A program made the translations under genes and the position numbers. Below, one piece after another: positions 10,925 to 22,759 of a stretch of DNA of 64,000 bases; positions within the stretch are counted from its first letter, which is position 1; every line of letters begins with the position of its first letter. The DNA comes from Acanthococcus lagerstroemiae. Lineage: Eukaryota; Arthropoda; Insecta; Hemiptera; Eriococcidae. The notes below the pieces were generated by a model. It searched no databases, was not told the DNA's origin, and worked only from the letters and a program-made list of their open reading frames with translations. Location of the stretch: positions 27,163,266 through 27,227,265 of the forward strand of contig CM063114.1 in NCBI GenBank assembly GCA_031841125.1, read 5' to 3'.

Positions 10925-11210
10925 TTTTGACAACAACTTGCCCCCGGCCCCTCGGGGCTTCTCTTGGGGGGGGGGGCACTCCAAATGAAGATGATTTGTA
11001 TAGAACACATATTTGTACTACTTAGTAATATGGTACCTGCTGCCAGCATAACCCATAGCCCATCGCAGCTTCTTCTGGGGGAGGTGCTGCACATAAACAT
11101 GATTTTTATGCAGTATACATTTTTTTGTACAGATTAATTATTGGTACCCTCTGTGGATAGCAATGATATCAATAAGCTCTCAGCCCCTTAGAACTTCTCC
11201 TAGAAGTAGC
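10925..11210. repeat. Diverged tandem units, ~127 bp
   Basis: The motif GCCCCTCGGGGCTTCTC and its decayed forms occur near 10939, 11054 and 11184, each followed by a GGTGCTGC-like or AGCTG end and an ATTTGTAC/TTTGTACA block. A further decayed copy is near 11496. Non-coding. Confidence 0.5.
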
Positions 11211-11927
11211 TGTACCTGGATATAATTTGTATAAAGGAAACAGTCATGCAAAGTGATTATTTTTAAAGGCTTTGAACAGATTTAACTTTATTTCCAGATG
11301 CTGATCCAGTAAGCAATTCAGGGAGTAGCAAGGAAATGTTTGTAAATATTTTTCAACAGTTCCTTTCATTTTCCTAGAAGCGGGATCCTCAATCAATGGT
11401 TCTTGAGCAAAGATGGTGGTTGTGGTGGGAGGGAGGGATATTGTAACAAGCATGCAAATTGTTGCGTTCAGTACTGTGCAACCTGCCTTGCCCATGCCCC
11501 TTGAGGTTTTTCTTAGGGAGATCCTAATGATGAAATTTATTTAATAGTTAGTTCAGGCATACAAAAATAAAAGATGAAGTGTGCCAAGCGTTATGTGGGA
11601 AATGAAAAATCAGCACTTCTTTGCCTTAGATTTCTTACAAAATTTTCTCCGTTTTTCAAGTGCCATGTAGAAATAGAATCCATATGACATAGCGTTTACT
11701 GGCAACCTTTTTTCAACGTGAGTACACATTTTAGAATCGGGGCCCAATTTTGAGAAATTCTACGTTTTACGCACTTTCCAACGATACTAATAATTCATTT
11801 TGTTTACAAATGTAGGTTGGTTCCCCTACGCTTAACAGTGTCCAAATATTAATATCAAAATTGCCGTTCTTGACATTAAAGGTATAAATTTATGTGTTTG
11901 AAACTAATTATCTCTGACTGACACAAT

Positions 11928-12168
11928 CAGTGGTATAGCTAGGCTGGACCCAAAATTTTTGGCTCAACACGGAAGTAAAATTACCGAAATGTTGAATTCA
12001 AGTTGACGAAAAAAGTAATTTGATTTTCCATCAAGTGCGGGCCTTGCTGGACCCCATCTCATGCGACTTCGTCACGGTTTTTATTTCGTTTTTTCTTCTC
12101 TTCAAATTTTAGCACCATTTCACCCCCCCCCGCCCACCACCCCCTAACTTAGTCTGGCTATACCACTG
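11928..12168. mobile_element. hAT MITE (241 bp) with perfect 8 bp target duplication
   Basis: The left end is CAGTGGTATAGCTAGGCTGG and the right end (opposite strand) CAGTGGTATAGCCAGACTAA. Target duplication GACACAAT lies at 11920-11927 and 12169-12176. The corresponding site in duplication copy B (about 17262, TACAATAATTC) is empty, so the insertion probably postdates the 5 kb tandem duplication or marks its edge. Confidence 0.85.
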
Positions 12169-12689
12169 GACACAATAATTCTGCGTTCAATTATAATTAA
12201 GAGTTAAAGAGTAATTAGCGTTCAGGTCATTGCGACCGAACTCTAGAAAATTTCAAGACGAAATGAACGACAGCAGTTTCGACGTTGGAGCGGCGATTCA
12301 TCGTTGTCCTTGGCGCTGACTCTTCATTCATCCATCTGACAAAATGTTTAATACTGACGGCATGCATCCATTGATCGAAGTATCTGGGAATTAGGTAGAT
12401 TCATTACTGAAAACAAAACGATAGATATACTCAAAATTGCTACTCGAAAGCGTAAGTACCGGGTAGATTTGCACCTAGAAATGCAGATATTCTTAGCACT
12501 AATATACATTAATCACCTCGAGATTCGTTTCTTGTGTTACAGTCCTAAACCATCAGATCTGCTGAGTAAGCAATGTCTTACACTGTCCCTCCAATCGCCC
12601 TACTGAGTGACCTACAGAGAAGTGTTACTGCCTTCGACAGGTACCTACGTATGTATATCCCAAGCCGAAGAAGTAACTGCTTCCTGTTA

Positions 12690-13160
12690 AGTTTATGATC
12701 CGGCAATGATCAGGACAGCTCAACCGCACACGTACCGTGACCGATTCACTGAAGAGCCATAACAGCCCAACCGCACACGGTTCACTATTGGCCGATTCAC
12801 TGAAGAGACAGTCCCAAACAAAGGGAGAGCATAGAGCTACCAGGAAGGTTAACTTTCAAGCACCTCTACCTAGAAAATAAATGATCTCACTGACCCCCTC
12901 CTTATCAGAATCTAGTATTCAAATGTTTGAAACGGAATATGTTTCAAACCCTCGCTAGTATCTTCAAGAAGCGTACAAATGCACCCGGCCCTGTAGAGGA
13001 AACTACCGCTACCTGTGAGTCTTATGATCCGGCAATGATCAAGACAACTCAACCGCACACGTACCATGACCGATTCACTGAAGAGCCATAACAGCTCAAC
13101 CGCACACGGTTCATATTGGGCGATTCACTGAAGAGACTGCCTCAAATCAAGGGAGAGCAT
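12690..13160. repeat. Internal direct repeat in copy A, ~328 bp period
   Basis: The block beginning GATCCGGCAATGATCA and containing two CAACCGCACACG motifs, each followed by a GATTCACTGAAGAG box, occurs near 12697 and again near 13025. Copy B holds the same pair (near 17787 and 18115). Function unknown. Confidence 0.7.
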
Positions 13161-13960
13161 GGATCTGCCAGGCAGTCTTATGGTCGAGCATTTCCTCACA
13201 GAGGATACAGATATGACTGTTAGGAGGTGTAAGACCGTATCATAACCCTGAAAAGCCACGAAGCTGAGGGGTTTTATAAGACTGTAACACTAGAACAGAA
13301 AATCGGGTACTCTTAATATCTAATACCTGAATGTAGCAAGAACAGATTCACTTTAGTTTTTCTTTTTTTCATTTTCGAGTACGTATAAGTAAAGGACTGA
13401 GAAGGATGATGATTACAGGTAAATCAGAGTTATCCTTTCGGATCCTTATGCAACTTCAAAACACTGACCTTTGGGGACTAAATAAGAATGAGATTAAACG
13501 AAGCTACTTGATCCGCTCGATACTCATTGAACTCTTTAATGAGAACGCATCATACTGGGAACAGGGGTGTCTAGAACCAGATCCGCTGATCACTCCTGGG
13601 AACCTTGCCCCCGGGCACGAGGACTCGCGAGAACAAGGTCTAGCCCAGAAGGTTTACATCGTGAGCCTCACTGACCCTGACTTTTCCTATGCGTTTCTTT
13701 AGAGAGTTAACTGGTTGACAAGGAATCAAGATGCCAGACTGACATGCCTATTGCTCGAGACTCGACCTACAGAATGAGACTCCTTCATCTGCTGCTATCG
13801 AAGTTGCAATTAAAGTCTGAGAGAACTGAGACAACTTAACTACTCTAGACAGTAAACCTATAAAAGGCTAGACTGGGGAAATACAATGGCGGTTAGCATT
13901 AACAGTTTGCAGGATATAACAAGCTCAGCTGAAGCTAACTCTCCTACTTAGAGCCTAGGG

Positions 13961-14015
13961 GGCTGCAGGCGGGTGTAAGGGGCACCTGCTTCGCCCCTGG
14001 ATCTCGCCTGCAGCC
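13961..14015. other. Strong nested hairpin in copy A core
   Basis: A perfect 11-base stem GGCTGCAGGCG / CGCCTGCAGCC encloses an inner stem AGGGGC / GCCCCT. The same 55 bases occur in copy B at 19050-19104. It could be a structured RNA or a processing/pausing site; nothing recognisable from known RNA families. Confidence 0.6.
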
Positions 14016-17000
14016 GGTGTAGTACGATTTTAAGGAATTCACAAATTGAGGAATAGTTCCAAGGAATTAGGAATATTTAGGAAACGGAAAGTTTGGTTGT
14101 AGAGTTGTTGAGTCATCGGCACACCAACAAAACAGGTCCAAACTACCAGAAAAGACCGGGGTGGATCACAAAAGGGACTGAGAAACTTTCGTACTTTTCT
14201 CCGAGAGGATAAGTCCGGGGAGACTGACCCATCCTTTAAGAAAAAAGGACAATAATTTCCGAAAGGTGCCTTTCTCATTGTCTTCCCTGATTTTACGTTA
14301 CCCATAGTAGGGCCCCAGACTCCACGAGACAACAATTAAGGCCATCACAGCCAAAAACTGCAGCCCGCTTCTCCTGGCACTAATCCCCAGCCGCCATATC
14401 CAGTACGCTCCACTCTGTTAAGGATCAGCCCCAAACCCTAGTTAGAGGCAACGTAACAGAGAAGACGAGTAAGAAGGACCTTGAGTTACTCATACGTATA
14501 CCTATGCGGACACACAAACCACTGACCCAGCACTGAGAGGGTATAGCCACCATAGACTTCCTCCACGGCGTTCTTGTGGCAGGAAAGTCTCAATCAGCGC
14601 CGACCAAATCAATGGAAAAGAACCTATGAAATCAAGAATCAAAGAATCTGGTCTCCACTACATTCGCCACTGACTGCCCGTTCACTAAAAAGGGGGGCAG
14701 TCCCCCACAGACATTACTGTTGCCTGTGTTAGTTTTCAACTAACCCGATACTAGAACATAGCTGCAGATCAATGGGTTAAATAAGGGCTTGTAGGGTAAA
14801 CATGCGGGAGTTGGAGTAGGGCGATAGGTGCAAACACGTGGGGGTTGGGGGACTTGACACCCCAAAAAGCACCTCAGATTTGCCAAATGTATACTAATAA
14901 TATAAGCAGGTAAATTTTCGTGTTTCTAACACATTTTCGGCCTCCACACTGGCTATTTGCGCCTATGGCCAGGGCAAATAGTCTTATCGCTTCAATGAAC
15001 TGTACTGCCCACGGCCCTCTTGTCCAAAAGAAATACAGATTCATGGATACGAGAGCACTACGCAGGCCGGGAGATGGCACTGCAACTTCTCCAGACCCTC
15101 GCTAACCCATGTCAACTCCGAATAGATAATTATAGTAACTAGCACTATACTAGGTAAAAACTAAAATAAGCGGGAAAACAAAGTTAGTTTGAATTACAAC
15201 TTTAAAGTATAAGTCTAATCGAGAAGGCAGAGAAGATTATAACGCCAAATCACGACAGGCTGTACACTGGAGCCAGCCTGCACAGCAAGCAAACCACTCA
15301 ACCAATCGCGTTTGATCCAGAACAAACAAAAGCAAAATTATCTACTTTTGCTAGCTGCAGGATGAAATGGGATCGGTTGATAGTTTGTTCGCTGTGCTGG
15401 CTGCCTCCGAGCTCAAGGATCTGAATCGAACCTGTGTCTGACACTGCAAAACCGAATTTTGAGCTTTAATTGTAATACTCTGGAGCTGCAGGTCTCCCTA
15501 ATTAGTCAGTTTCAAGTCACTTGTCAGCAAGGGCACTTTTAAGCCCAAGAATTTTCGCCATCTAGATGAACACCCTATTATAGTGACTCAAAACGTTTCA
15601 TCGAGATGTTTGCCATTTGGCTACTCTGGCAAAATGATACTGACAGATGAAGAGCTGTAACTTGTTGAGAACCCTCAGCTATTGAGAGTATTGAATTCAT
15701 AATAATTACACTACACAACAGCATACACAATAATGGGATGCGATCAAATGATTTTAGTTATATTTTGAATGCTGAATGGTGCTGTTAACCATTTATCTCA
15801 AGTTCCTCTCATTTTTCATATTCAATACTAAAATTCTATCAAACTTTCCACTTTTTATTCCTTTTTGTTGTCCACGAGTAGCCATCATATTGATGATACT
15901 AAAATTCGCATTCAAGATGGGAGATAGGACAGAAAATTAACTAATTAGGATCGACATAAAATTCCTCGCTGAAAACACATATAGGTAGAATCGTACATTC
16001 TCATGTCACCTGCTTTTTAAAAACTCTCAAATTCTGTATCATTATGTTTCTATACTACTCAAAATCCTTGCTACCCAATAGACTTTTACTGAATTCAAGT
16101 TCCCAGACTATACTGGTTGGTCGCTAATTAGCGCAGATATCGAGTGACTGGTGCTGATTTTGCAACCAAAAGTGAAGAAGATGAATAACCACTGGATTGC
16201 TAATTTCTTAGTAACAAGAGAAATTTTTACAGACCGCAACTAATCTTTCAGCACTTGGTTGAGCTTTATCTTTGCCACTGGTAACAGTTGAACAATCTTT
16301 TGCAAAATGAAAATTCGTCAACTGAGAACTTCATTTTCGGTATCTTCAGTTGTTTCGTACATATTTGGTGCTATGTGTACATCTGCAAATCAAAAGTTAG
16401 CAGTTAATCTCAATACCGTACATGGGGGATTGGGGAGGGGGTGACTTTGCTTATTTTTTCTGTAACTTTTATAACTGATGCGCACTACAGATCATAGAAA
16501 CTGAGTTAGAGAATCGGGATATTTTTGCAATTTTGATGGGGCAGTGCAGAATATACTGCCCAAAAGATTGCGACACCCTCTATCTCACGTAGAAATGCAG
16601 TGAGGGTGACATTGCACATGTTCATGAATGAACGGGATAAAAAAGTTGTAATTGTAGTGCTGCCCAGTAACAACTCTAAGTAACCCCAAACTGATATGCT
16701 ATGTATACATAAATATGCAAGATACCAACTAAAGTTAAACATGAGAATTGTACTCTTCTGTAATTTCAAAAATCCTAAGAAAAATTCAAATAAGACCTTC
16801 CCTTTGAAAGGCTGAGACCTTAATACCCGAACTTATATCCTCGGCATCCCATTTGAATAAGATAGAACATCAAAATGATCACTTACTGCCATGAAGAACA
16901 AATGAACAATTGTGTAAATTCCCCCACCCTACCTTTTTTCAATTTTTTTAATACATTGCTACGTCACTCTGCTGATTATTACACAATAATTTACTTACAT

Positions 17001-19049
17001 ACAGTTTCTTTTGATTTTTCACTCGTTATCTAAAACGATTTCTGTAATGTAATTTCTATACATTTTTTGAAGCTCTGCGCAAAAGACTGCCTGGAAATAA
17101 GGGAATTACATAGAGTTGGTTTTACATGATAGCTACAACATCCTATATTATGCGGAATCAACTCAGTGTTACCACACGTTCTATTTTTTCACTCGCGCTC
17201 CCAGAAGTAATGAAAATAATATGTGCCAAAAGTTACTCCATGATGTTGCAAAGTCACGCAACTATACAATAATTCTGCATACAATTATAATTAAGAGTGA
17301 ACAGTGTTCAGGTCATTGCCGTCGAACTAATGAATAGTTCTTGAAGACCAAATGATCAACTGCAGTTTCAAAGTTGGAGCGGCAATTAATACTTATCCTT
17401 GGCACTGATTCTTCATTCATCTAGTTGTCAAAATGTTTGATAGTAACAGCATGCGTGCATCGATAATAGAAGTGTCTCGGGAGTACAATTACATTACTGA
17501 AAACAAAACAATAGATATACTCGAGACCGCTACTCAAAAACGTAAGTACCGGGTAGATTTGCACCTAGAAATGCAGATATTCTTAGCACTAATATACATT
17601 AATCACCTCGAGATTCGTTTCTTGTGTTACAGTCCTAAACCATCAGATCTGCTGAGTAAGCGATGTCTTACACTGTCCCTCCAATCGCCCTACTGAGTGA
17701 CCTACAGAGAAGTGTTACTGCCTTCGACAGGTACCTACGTATGTATATCCTAAGCCGAAGAAGTAACTGCTTCCTGTTAAGTTTATGATCCGGCAATGAT
17801 CAGGACAGATCAACCGCACACGTACCGTGACCGATTCACTGAAGAGCCATAACAGCCCAACCGCACACGGTTCACTATTGGCCGATTCACTGAAGATACA
17901 GTCCCAAACAAAGGGAGAGCATAGAGCTACCAGGAAGGTTAACTTTCGAGCACCTCTACCTAGAAAATAAGTGATCTCACTGACCCTCTCCCCATCACAA
18001 TCTAGTATTCAGAAGTTTGAAACGGAATATGTTTCAAACCCTCGCTAGTATCGTCAAGAAGCGTACAAATGCACCCCGCCCTGTAGAGGAAACTACCGCT
18101 ACCTGCGAGTCTTATGATCCGGCAATGATCAAGACAACTCAACCGCACACGTACCGTGACCGATTCACTGAAGAGCCATAACAGCTCAACCGCACACGGT
18201 TCACTATTGGCCGATTCACTGAAGAGACTGCCTCAAATCAAGGGAGAGCATGGATCTGCCAGGCAGTCTTATGGTCGAGCATTTCCTCACAGAGGATACA
18301 GATATGACTGTTAGGAGGTGTAAGACCATATCATAACCCTGAAAAGCCACGAAGCTGAGGGTTTTATGGACTGTAACACTAGAACAGAAAATCGGGTACT
18401 CTTAACATCTAATACCTGAATGTAGCAAGAACAGATTCACTTTAGATTTTCTTTTTTTCTTTTTCGAATACGTATAAGTAAAGGACTGAGAAGGATGATG
18501 ATTAAAGGTAAATCAGAGTTATCCTTTCGGATCCTTATGCAACTTCAAAACACTGACCTTTGGGGACTAAATAAGAATGAGATTAAACGAAGCTACTTGA
18601 TCCGCTCGATACTCATTTAACTCTTTAATGAGAACGCATCATACTGGGAACAGGGGTGTCTAGAACCAGATCCGCTGATCACTCCTGGGAACCTTGCCCC
18701 CGGGCACGAGGACTCGCGAGAACAAGGTCTAGCCCAGAAGGTTTACATCGTGAGCCTCACTGACCCTGACTTTTCCTATGCGTTTCTTTAGAGAGTTAAT
18801 TGGTTGACAAGGAATCAAGATGCCAGACTGACATGCCTATTGCTCGAGACTCGACCTACAGAATGAGACTCCTTCATCTGCTGCTATCGAAGTTGCAATT
18901 AAAGTCTGAGAGAACTGAGACAACTTAACTACTCTAGACAGTAAACCTATAAAAGGCTAGACTGGGGAAATACAATGGCGGTTAGCATTAACAGTTTGCA
19001 GGATATAACAAGCTCAGCTGAAGCTAACTCTCCTACTTAGAGCCTAGGG

Positions 19050-19104
19050 GGCTGCAGGCGGGTGTAAGGGGCACCTGCTTCGCCCCTGGATCTCGCCTGC
19101 AGCC
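19050..19104. other. Strong nested hairpin in copy B core
   Basis: Identical partner of the hairpin at 13961-14015, in the most strongly conserved part of the duplicated unit. Confidence 0.6.
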
Positions 19105-22100
19105 GGTGTAGTACGATTTTAAGGAATTCACAAATTGAGAAATAGTTCCAAGGAATTAGGAATATTTAGGAAACGGAAAGTTTGGTTGTAGAGTTGTTGA
19201 GTCATCGGCACACCAACAAAACAGGTCCAAACTACCAGAAAAGACCGGGGTGGATCACAAAAGGGACTGAGAAACTTTCGTACTTTTCTCCGAGAGGATA
19301 AGTCCGGGGAGACTGACCCATCCTTTAAGAAAAAAGGACAATAATTTCCGAAAGGTGCCTTTCTCATTGTCTTCCCTGATTTTACGTTACCCATAGTAGG
19401 GCCCCAGACTCCACGAGACAACAATTAAGGCCATCACAGCCAAAAACTGCAGCCCGCTTCTCCTGGCACTAATCCCCAGCCGCCATATCCAGTACGCTCC
19501 ACTCTGTTAAGGATCAGCCCCAAACCCTAGTTAGAGGCAACGTAACAGAGAAGACGAGTAAGAAGGACCTTGAGTTACTCATACGTATACCTATGCGGAC
19601 ACACAAACCACTGACCCAGCACTGAGAGGGTATAGCCACCATAGACTTCCTCCACGGCGTTCTTGTGGCAGGAAAGTCTCAATCAGCGCCGACCAAATCA
19701 ATGGAAAAGAACCTATGAAATCAAGAATCAAAGAATCTGGTCTCCACTACATTCGCCACTGACTGCCCGTTCACTAAAAAGGGGGGCAGTCCCCCACAGA
19801 CATTACTGTTGCCTGTGTTAGTTTTCAACTAACCCGATACTAGAACATAGCTGCAGATCAATGGGTTAAATAAGGGCTTGTAGGGTAAACATGCGGGAGT
19901 TGGAGTAGGGCGATAGGTGCAAACACGTGGGGGTTGGGGGACTTGACACCCCAAAAAGCACCTCAGATTTGCCAAATGTATACTAATAATATAAGCAGGT
20001 AAATTTTCGTGTTTCTAACACATTTTCGGCCCCCACACTGGCTATTTGCGCCTATGGCCAGGGCAAATAGTCTTATCGCTTCAATGAACTGTACTGCCCA
20101 CGGCCCTCTTGTCCAAAAGAAATACAGATTCATGGATACGACAGCACTACGCAGGCCGGGAGATGGCACTGCAACTTCTCCAGACCCTCGCTAACCCATG
20201 TCCACTCCGAATAGATAATTATAGTAATTAGCACTATACTAGGTAAAAACTAAAATAAGCGGGAAAACAAAGTTAGTTTAAATTACAACTCCAAAGTAGA
20301 AGTCTAATCGATAAGGCAGAGAAGATTATAACGCCAAATCACGACAGGCTGTACACTGGAGCCAGCCTGCACAGCAAGCAAACCATTCAACCAATCGCGT
20401 TTGATCCAGAACAAACAAAAGCAAAATTATTTACTTCCGCTAGTTTGCAAGATGAAATGGGATCGGTTGATAGTTTGTTCGCTGTGCTGGCTGCCTCCTG
20501 CCTCCAAGCCCAAGGATCTGACTCGAACCTGTGTCTGACACTGCAAAACCGAAATTTGAGCTTGAATTGTAATACTCTGGAGCTGCAGGTCTCCCTAATT
20601 AGTCAGTTTCAAGTCACTTGTCAGCAAGGGCAGTTTCAAGCCCAAGAATTTTCGCCATCTAGATGAACACCCTATTATAGTGACTCAAAACGTTTCATTG
20701 AGATGTTTGCCATTTGGCTACTCCGGCAAAATGATACTGACAGATGAAGAGCTGTAACTTGTTGAGAACCTTCAGCTATTGAGAGTATTGAATTTATAAT
20801 AATTACACTACACAACAGCATAAACAATAATGGGATGCGATCAAATGATTTTAGTTATATTTTGAATGCTGAATGGTGCTGTTAACCATTTTTCTCAAGA
20901 GCCTCTCATTTTTCATATTCAATACTAAAATTCTATCAAACTTTCCACTTTTTATTCCTTTTTGTCTTCCACAAATAGCTATCATCTTGATGACACTGAA
21001 ATTCGCATGTTTAGATAGAAGATACGAAAGAAACCGAACTATAATCAAAACATCAACATGGATATCAAATTTCTCATTGAAAATATATAGGAGTGTAGAA
21101 TCATATATCCTCATGTCACTGCTTTTTAAAAAACCTTAAATTGTGTATTATTAATTGGTCTATACTGCTTAAAATCCTTGCTACTCAACAGACTTTTTTG
21201 AATTCAAGTTCCCTGACTATACTGTCCGCTAATGAGCAGAGATATCAAGAGAGTAGTGTTGATTTTACAACCAAAAGTGAAGAAGATGAATAACCACTAG
21301 ATTGCTAATATCTTAACAACAAGAGAAATCTTTACAGACCGCAACTAATCCTTCAGCACTGGGATGAGCTTTATCCTTGCCACTGATACAAGTTGAACGA
21401 CCTTTTGTAAACTGAAAATTCGTAATCTGAGACCTTCATCTTCGGTATCTCCAGTTATTTCGTACATATTTGGTGCTATGCGAACATCTGTAAATCAAAA
21501 GTTAGCAGTTAATCTTAGTACCGTACATGGGGAATTGGGAAGGGGAGGGGGGGGGGGACTTTGCTTACTTTTTCTGTAACTTTTATAACTGATGCGCACT
21601 ACAGACCATAGAAACTGAGTTAGAGAATCGGGATATTTTTGCAATTTTGATGGGGCAGTGCAGAATATACTGCCCAAAAGATTGCGACACCCTCTATCTC
21701 ACAAATTTTGCCCCAGAATTGTGAAATAAGTGGGCCAAGTAGAAATGCACTGAGGGTGACATTGCACATGTTCATGAATGAACGGGATAAAAAAGTTGTA
21801 ATTGTAGTGCTGCCCAGTAACAACTCTAAGTAACCCCAAACTGATTTGCTATGAATACATAAGTACCCATAAACCAACTAATGTTAACCATCAGAATTGT
21901 ACTCTTCTGTAATTCCAAAAATCATAAGAAAAAAGCAAACGAAACGTTTCCTTTGGAAAAGGTCGAGACCTTAATACACGAACTTCTGTCCTCAGCATCC
22001 GGTTTGAATAAGACAGAAAATCAAAATGATCACTTACTTAATGTCTTGAAGAACAAATAATTCTATAAAATTTACCCCCCTCCCCCTCTTTTCTTTCAAT

Positions 22101-22321
22101 TTTTTATAAATTGCTAGTCACTATGCTGATTAATACACAATAATTTGCTTTTATCATGACTACGATATAATTCTAAGTGTAATGATACTAAACACATCAG
22201 TAGTGAATACAGGGGGTTCTGGACCCCTCCCCTGATTCTACAGGATAGCTACAACATCCTACATTATGAGGATCACACATCAGTGTTGCCACACGTTCTA
22301 GTTTTTAACTCGCGGCCGCAG

Positions 22322-22613
22322 CTTATATCATCCAGGAATGATAGACAGCTAATGTTTACAAAATCCTGTGACTAACATCTATAGGTGGTAGCCGCGTGGA
22401 AAAAGGACCTTCGATCAATGTATTATCTATAAGACGGAGGTCCTTCTTCCAAGTCGCGCTTCTAATATCTAATTCCGCTTATAATCAGCTGGTGGTTACA
22501 TTTATACACATTTACACACTACTACTTATGCACATGCTGTGCGATGTTGGTCACACTCCATAACACGGGCTCTTACGAAGTGCTAGCGGTCTATCTTTTG
22601 TGTATGGTCTAAG
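22322..22613. mobile_element. P-element-type MITE (292 bp) with 8 bp target duplication
   Basis: Flanked by GGCCGCAG at 22314-22321 and 22614-22621. The right tip, read on the opposite strand, starts CTTAGACCATACACAAAAGA and goes on to ATAGACCGCTAG. This closely matches the P element tip at 35372 (CTTCGACCATACAC, then ATAGACTGCTAG). The left tip (CTTATATCATCC, then GATAGACAGCTA) is a more diverged form. Copy A has one uninterrupted target copy (near 17204). It has no coding capacity; an internal inverted repeat pairs AAAAAGGACCTTC-like with AGGTCCTTCTTCC-like sequence. Confidence 0.7.
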
Positions 22614-22680
22614 GGCCGCAGAAGTAATGAAAATATACGTGCCAAGCTACTCCATGATTACAAAAGTCACCCTGTGTTAC

Positions 22681-22759
22681 AGCATCAAAATAAAGTTTTC
22701 AACTCGGGAATTTTAAAACTGAAATTCAATATACGACGTTCATTGACCAAAAGCAATTA
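22681..22759. other. Short spacer, no gene
   Basis: Unique sequence between copy B and the next element; the last five bases (AATTA, 22755-22759) are its possible target duplication. Confidence 0.4.

Larger units (their letters stand above)
10126..11843. mobile_element. 1.7 kb element with 31 bp terminal inverted repeats, unclassified
   Basis: The left end GGACGCTGTTAAGCGTAAGG and the right end (opposite strand) GGACACTGTTAAGCGTAGGG continue into matching GAACCAACC, about 31 bases with three mismatches. AAAT flanks both sides (10122-10125, 11844-11847). Inside are two GC-rich islands (10250-10320 and 10450-10535, rich in GCGGCG/GCGCGCC), a foldback (10538-10868) and diverged tandem repeats. 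No transposase is recognisable. The AAAT duplication is short and in AT-rich sequence, so it is weak evidence. Confidence 0.55.
12177..17260. repeat. Tandem duplication unit, copy A (~5.09 kb)
   Basis: Copy A matches copy B (17261-22680) at a constant offset of about 5089-5090 over its central part and with small indels elsewhere. By eye the outer parts (12177-12450 and 15600-17250) are clearly diverged, roughly 85-90% alike. The stretch 12450-13400 is about 92-97% alike, and 13430-15110 has only about five differences. GC content is higher than in the neighbouring AT-rich DNA. No gene, RNA or transposase is recognised. The 98-codon frame at 13406-13702 is interrupted by a stop in copy B, so it is not conserved as protein. 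Confidence 0.85.
17261..22680. repeat. Tandem duplication unit, copy B (~5.4 kb including a P-type MITE)
   Basis: Second copy of the unit at 12177-17260, in direct orientation and directly adjacent. It is longer because of a 292 bp P-type MITE (22322-22613) and smaller indels, such as about 40 extra bases near 21700-21745. The end of copy A (CCATGATGTTGCAAAGTCACGC) matches the end of copy B (CCATGATTACAAAAGTCACCC). No coding function is seen in either copy; a minus-strand 98-codon frame (14039-14335 and 19128-19424) is intact in both, but this may simply reflect near identity. Confidence 0.85.

Noticed and set aside
13406..13702. 98-codon + strand frame in duplication copy A
   Set aside because: Copy B has a stop in the same frame (near 18619) although the DNA is almost identical, and no domain is recognisable.
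14039..14335. 98-codon minus-strand frame, intact in both duplicate copies
   Set aside because: Intact in both, but the DNA is nearly identical there, so conservation says nothing about coding; no homologous domain seen. Kept only as a note.
12177..22680. Integrated viral or bacterial DNA as the source of the duplicated unit
   Set aside because: The higher GC content prompted the idea, but no protein, RNA gene or terminal structure of any virus or bacterium is recognisable.
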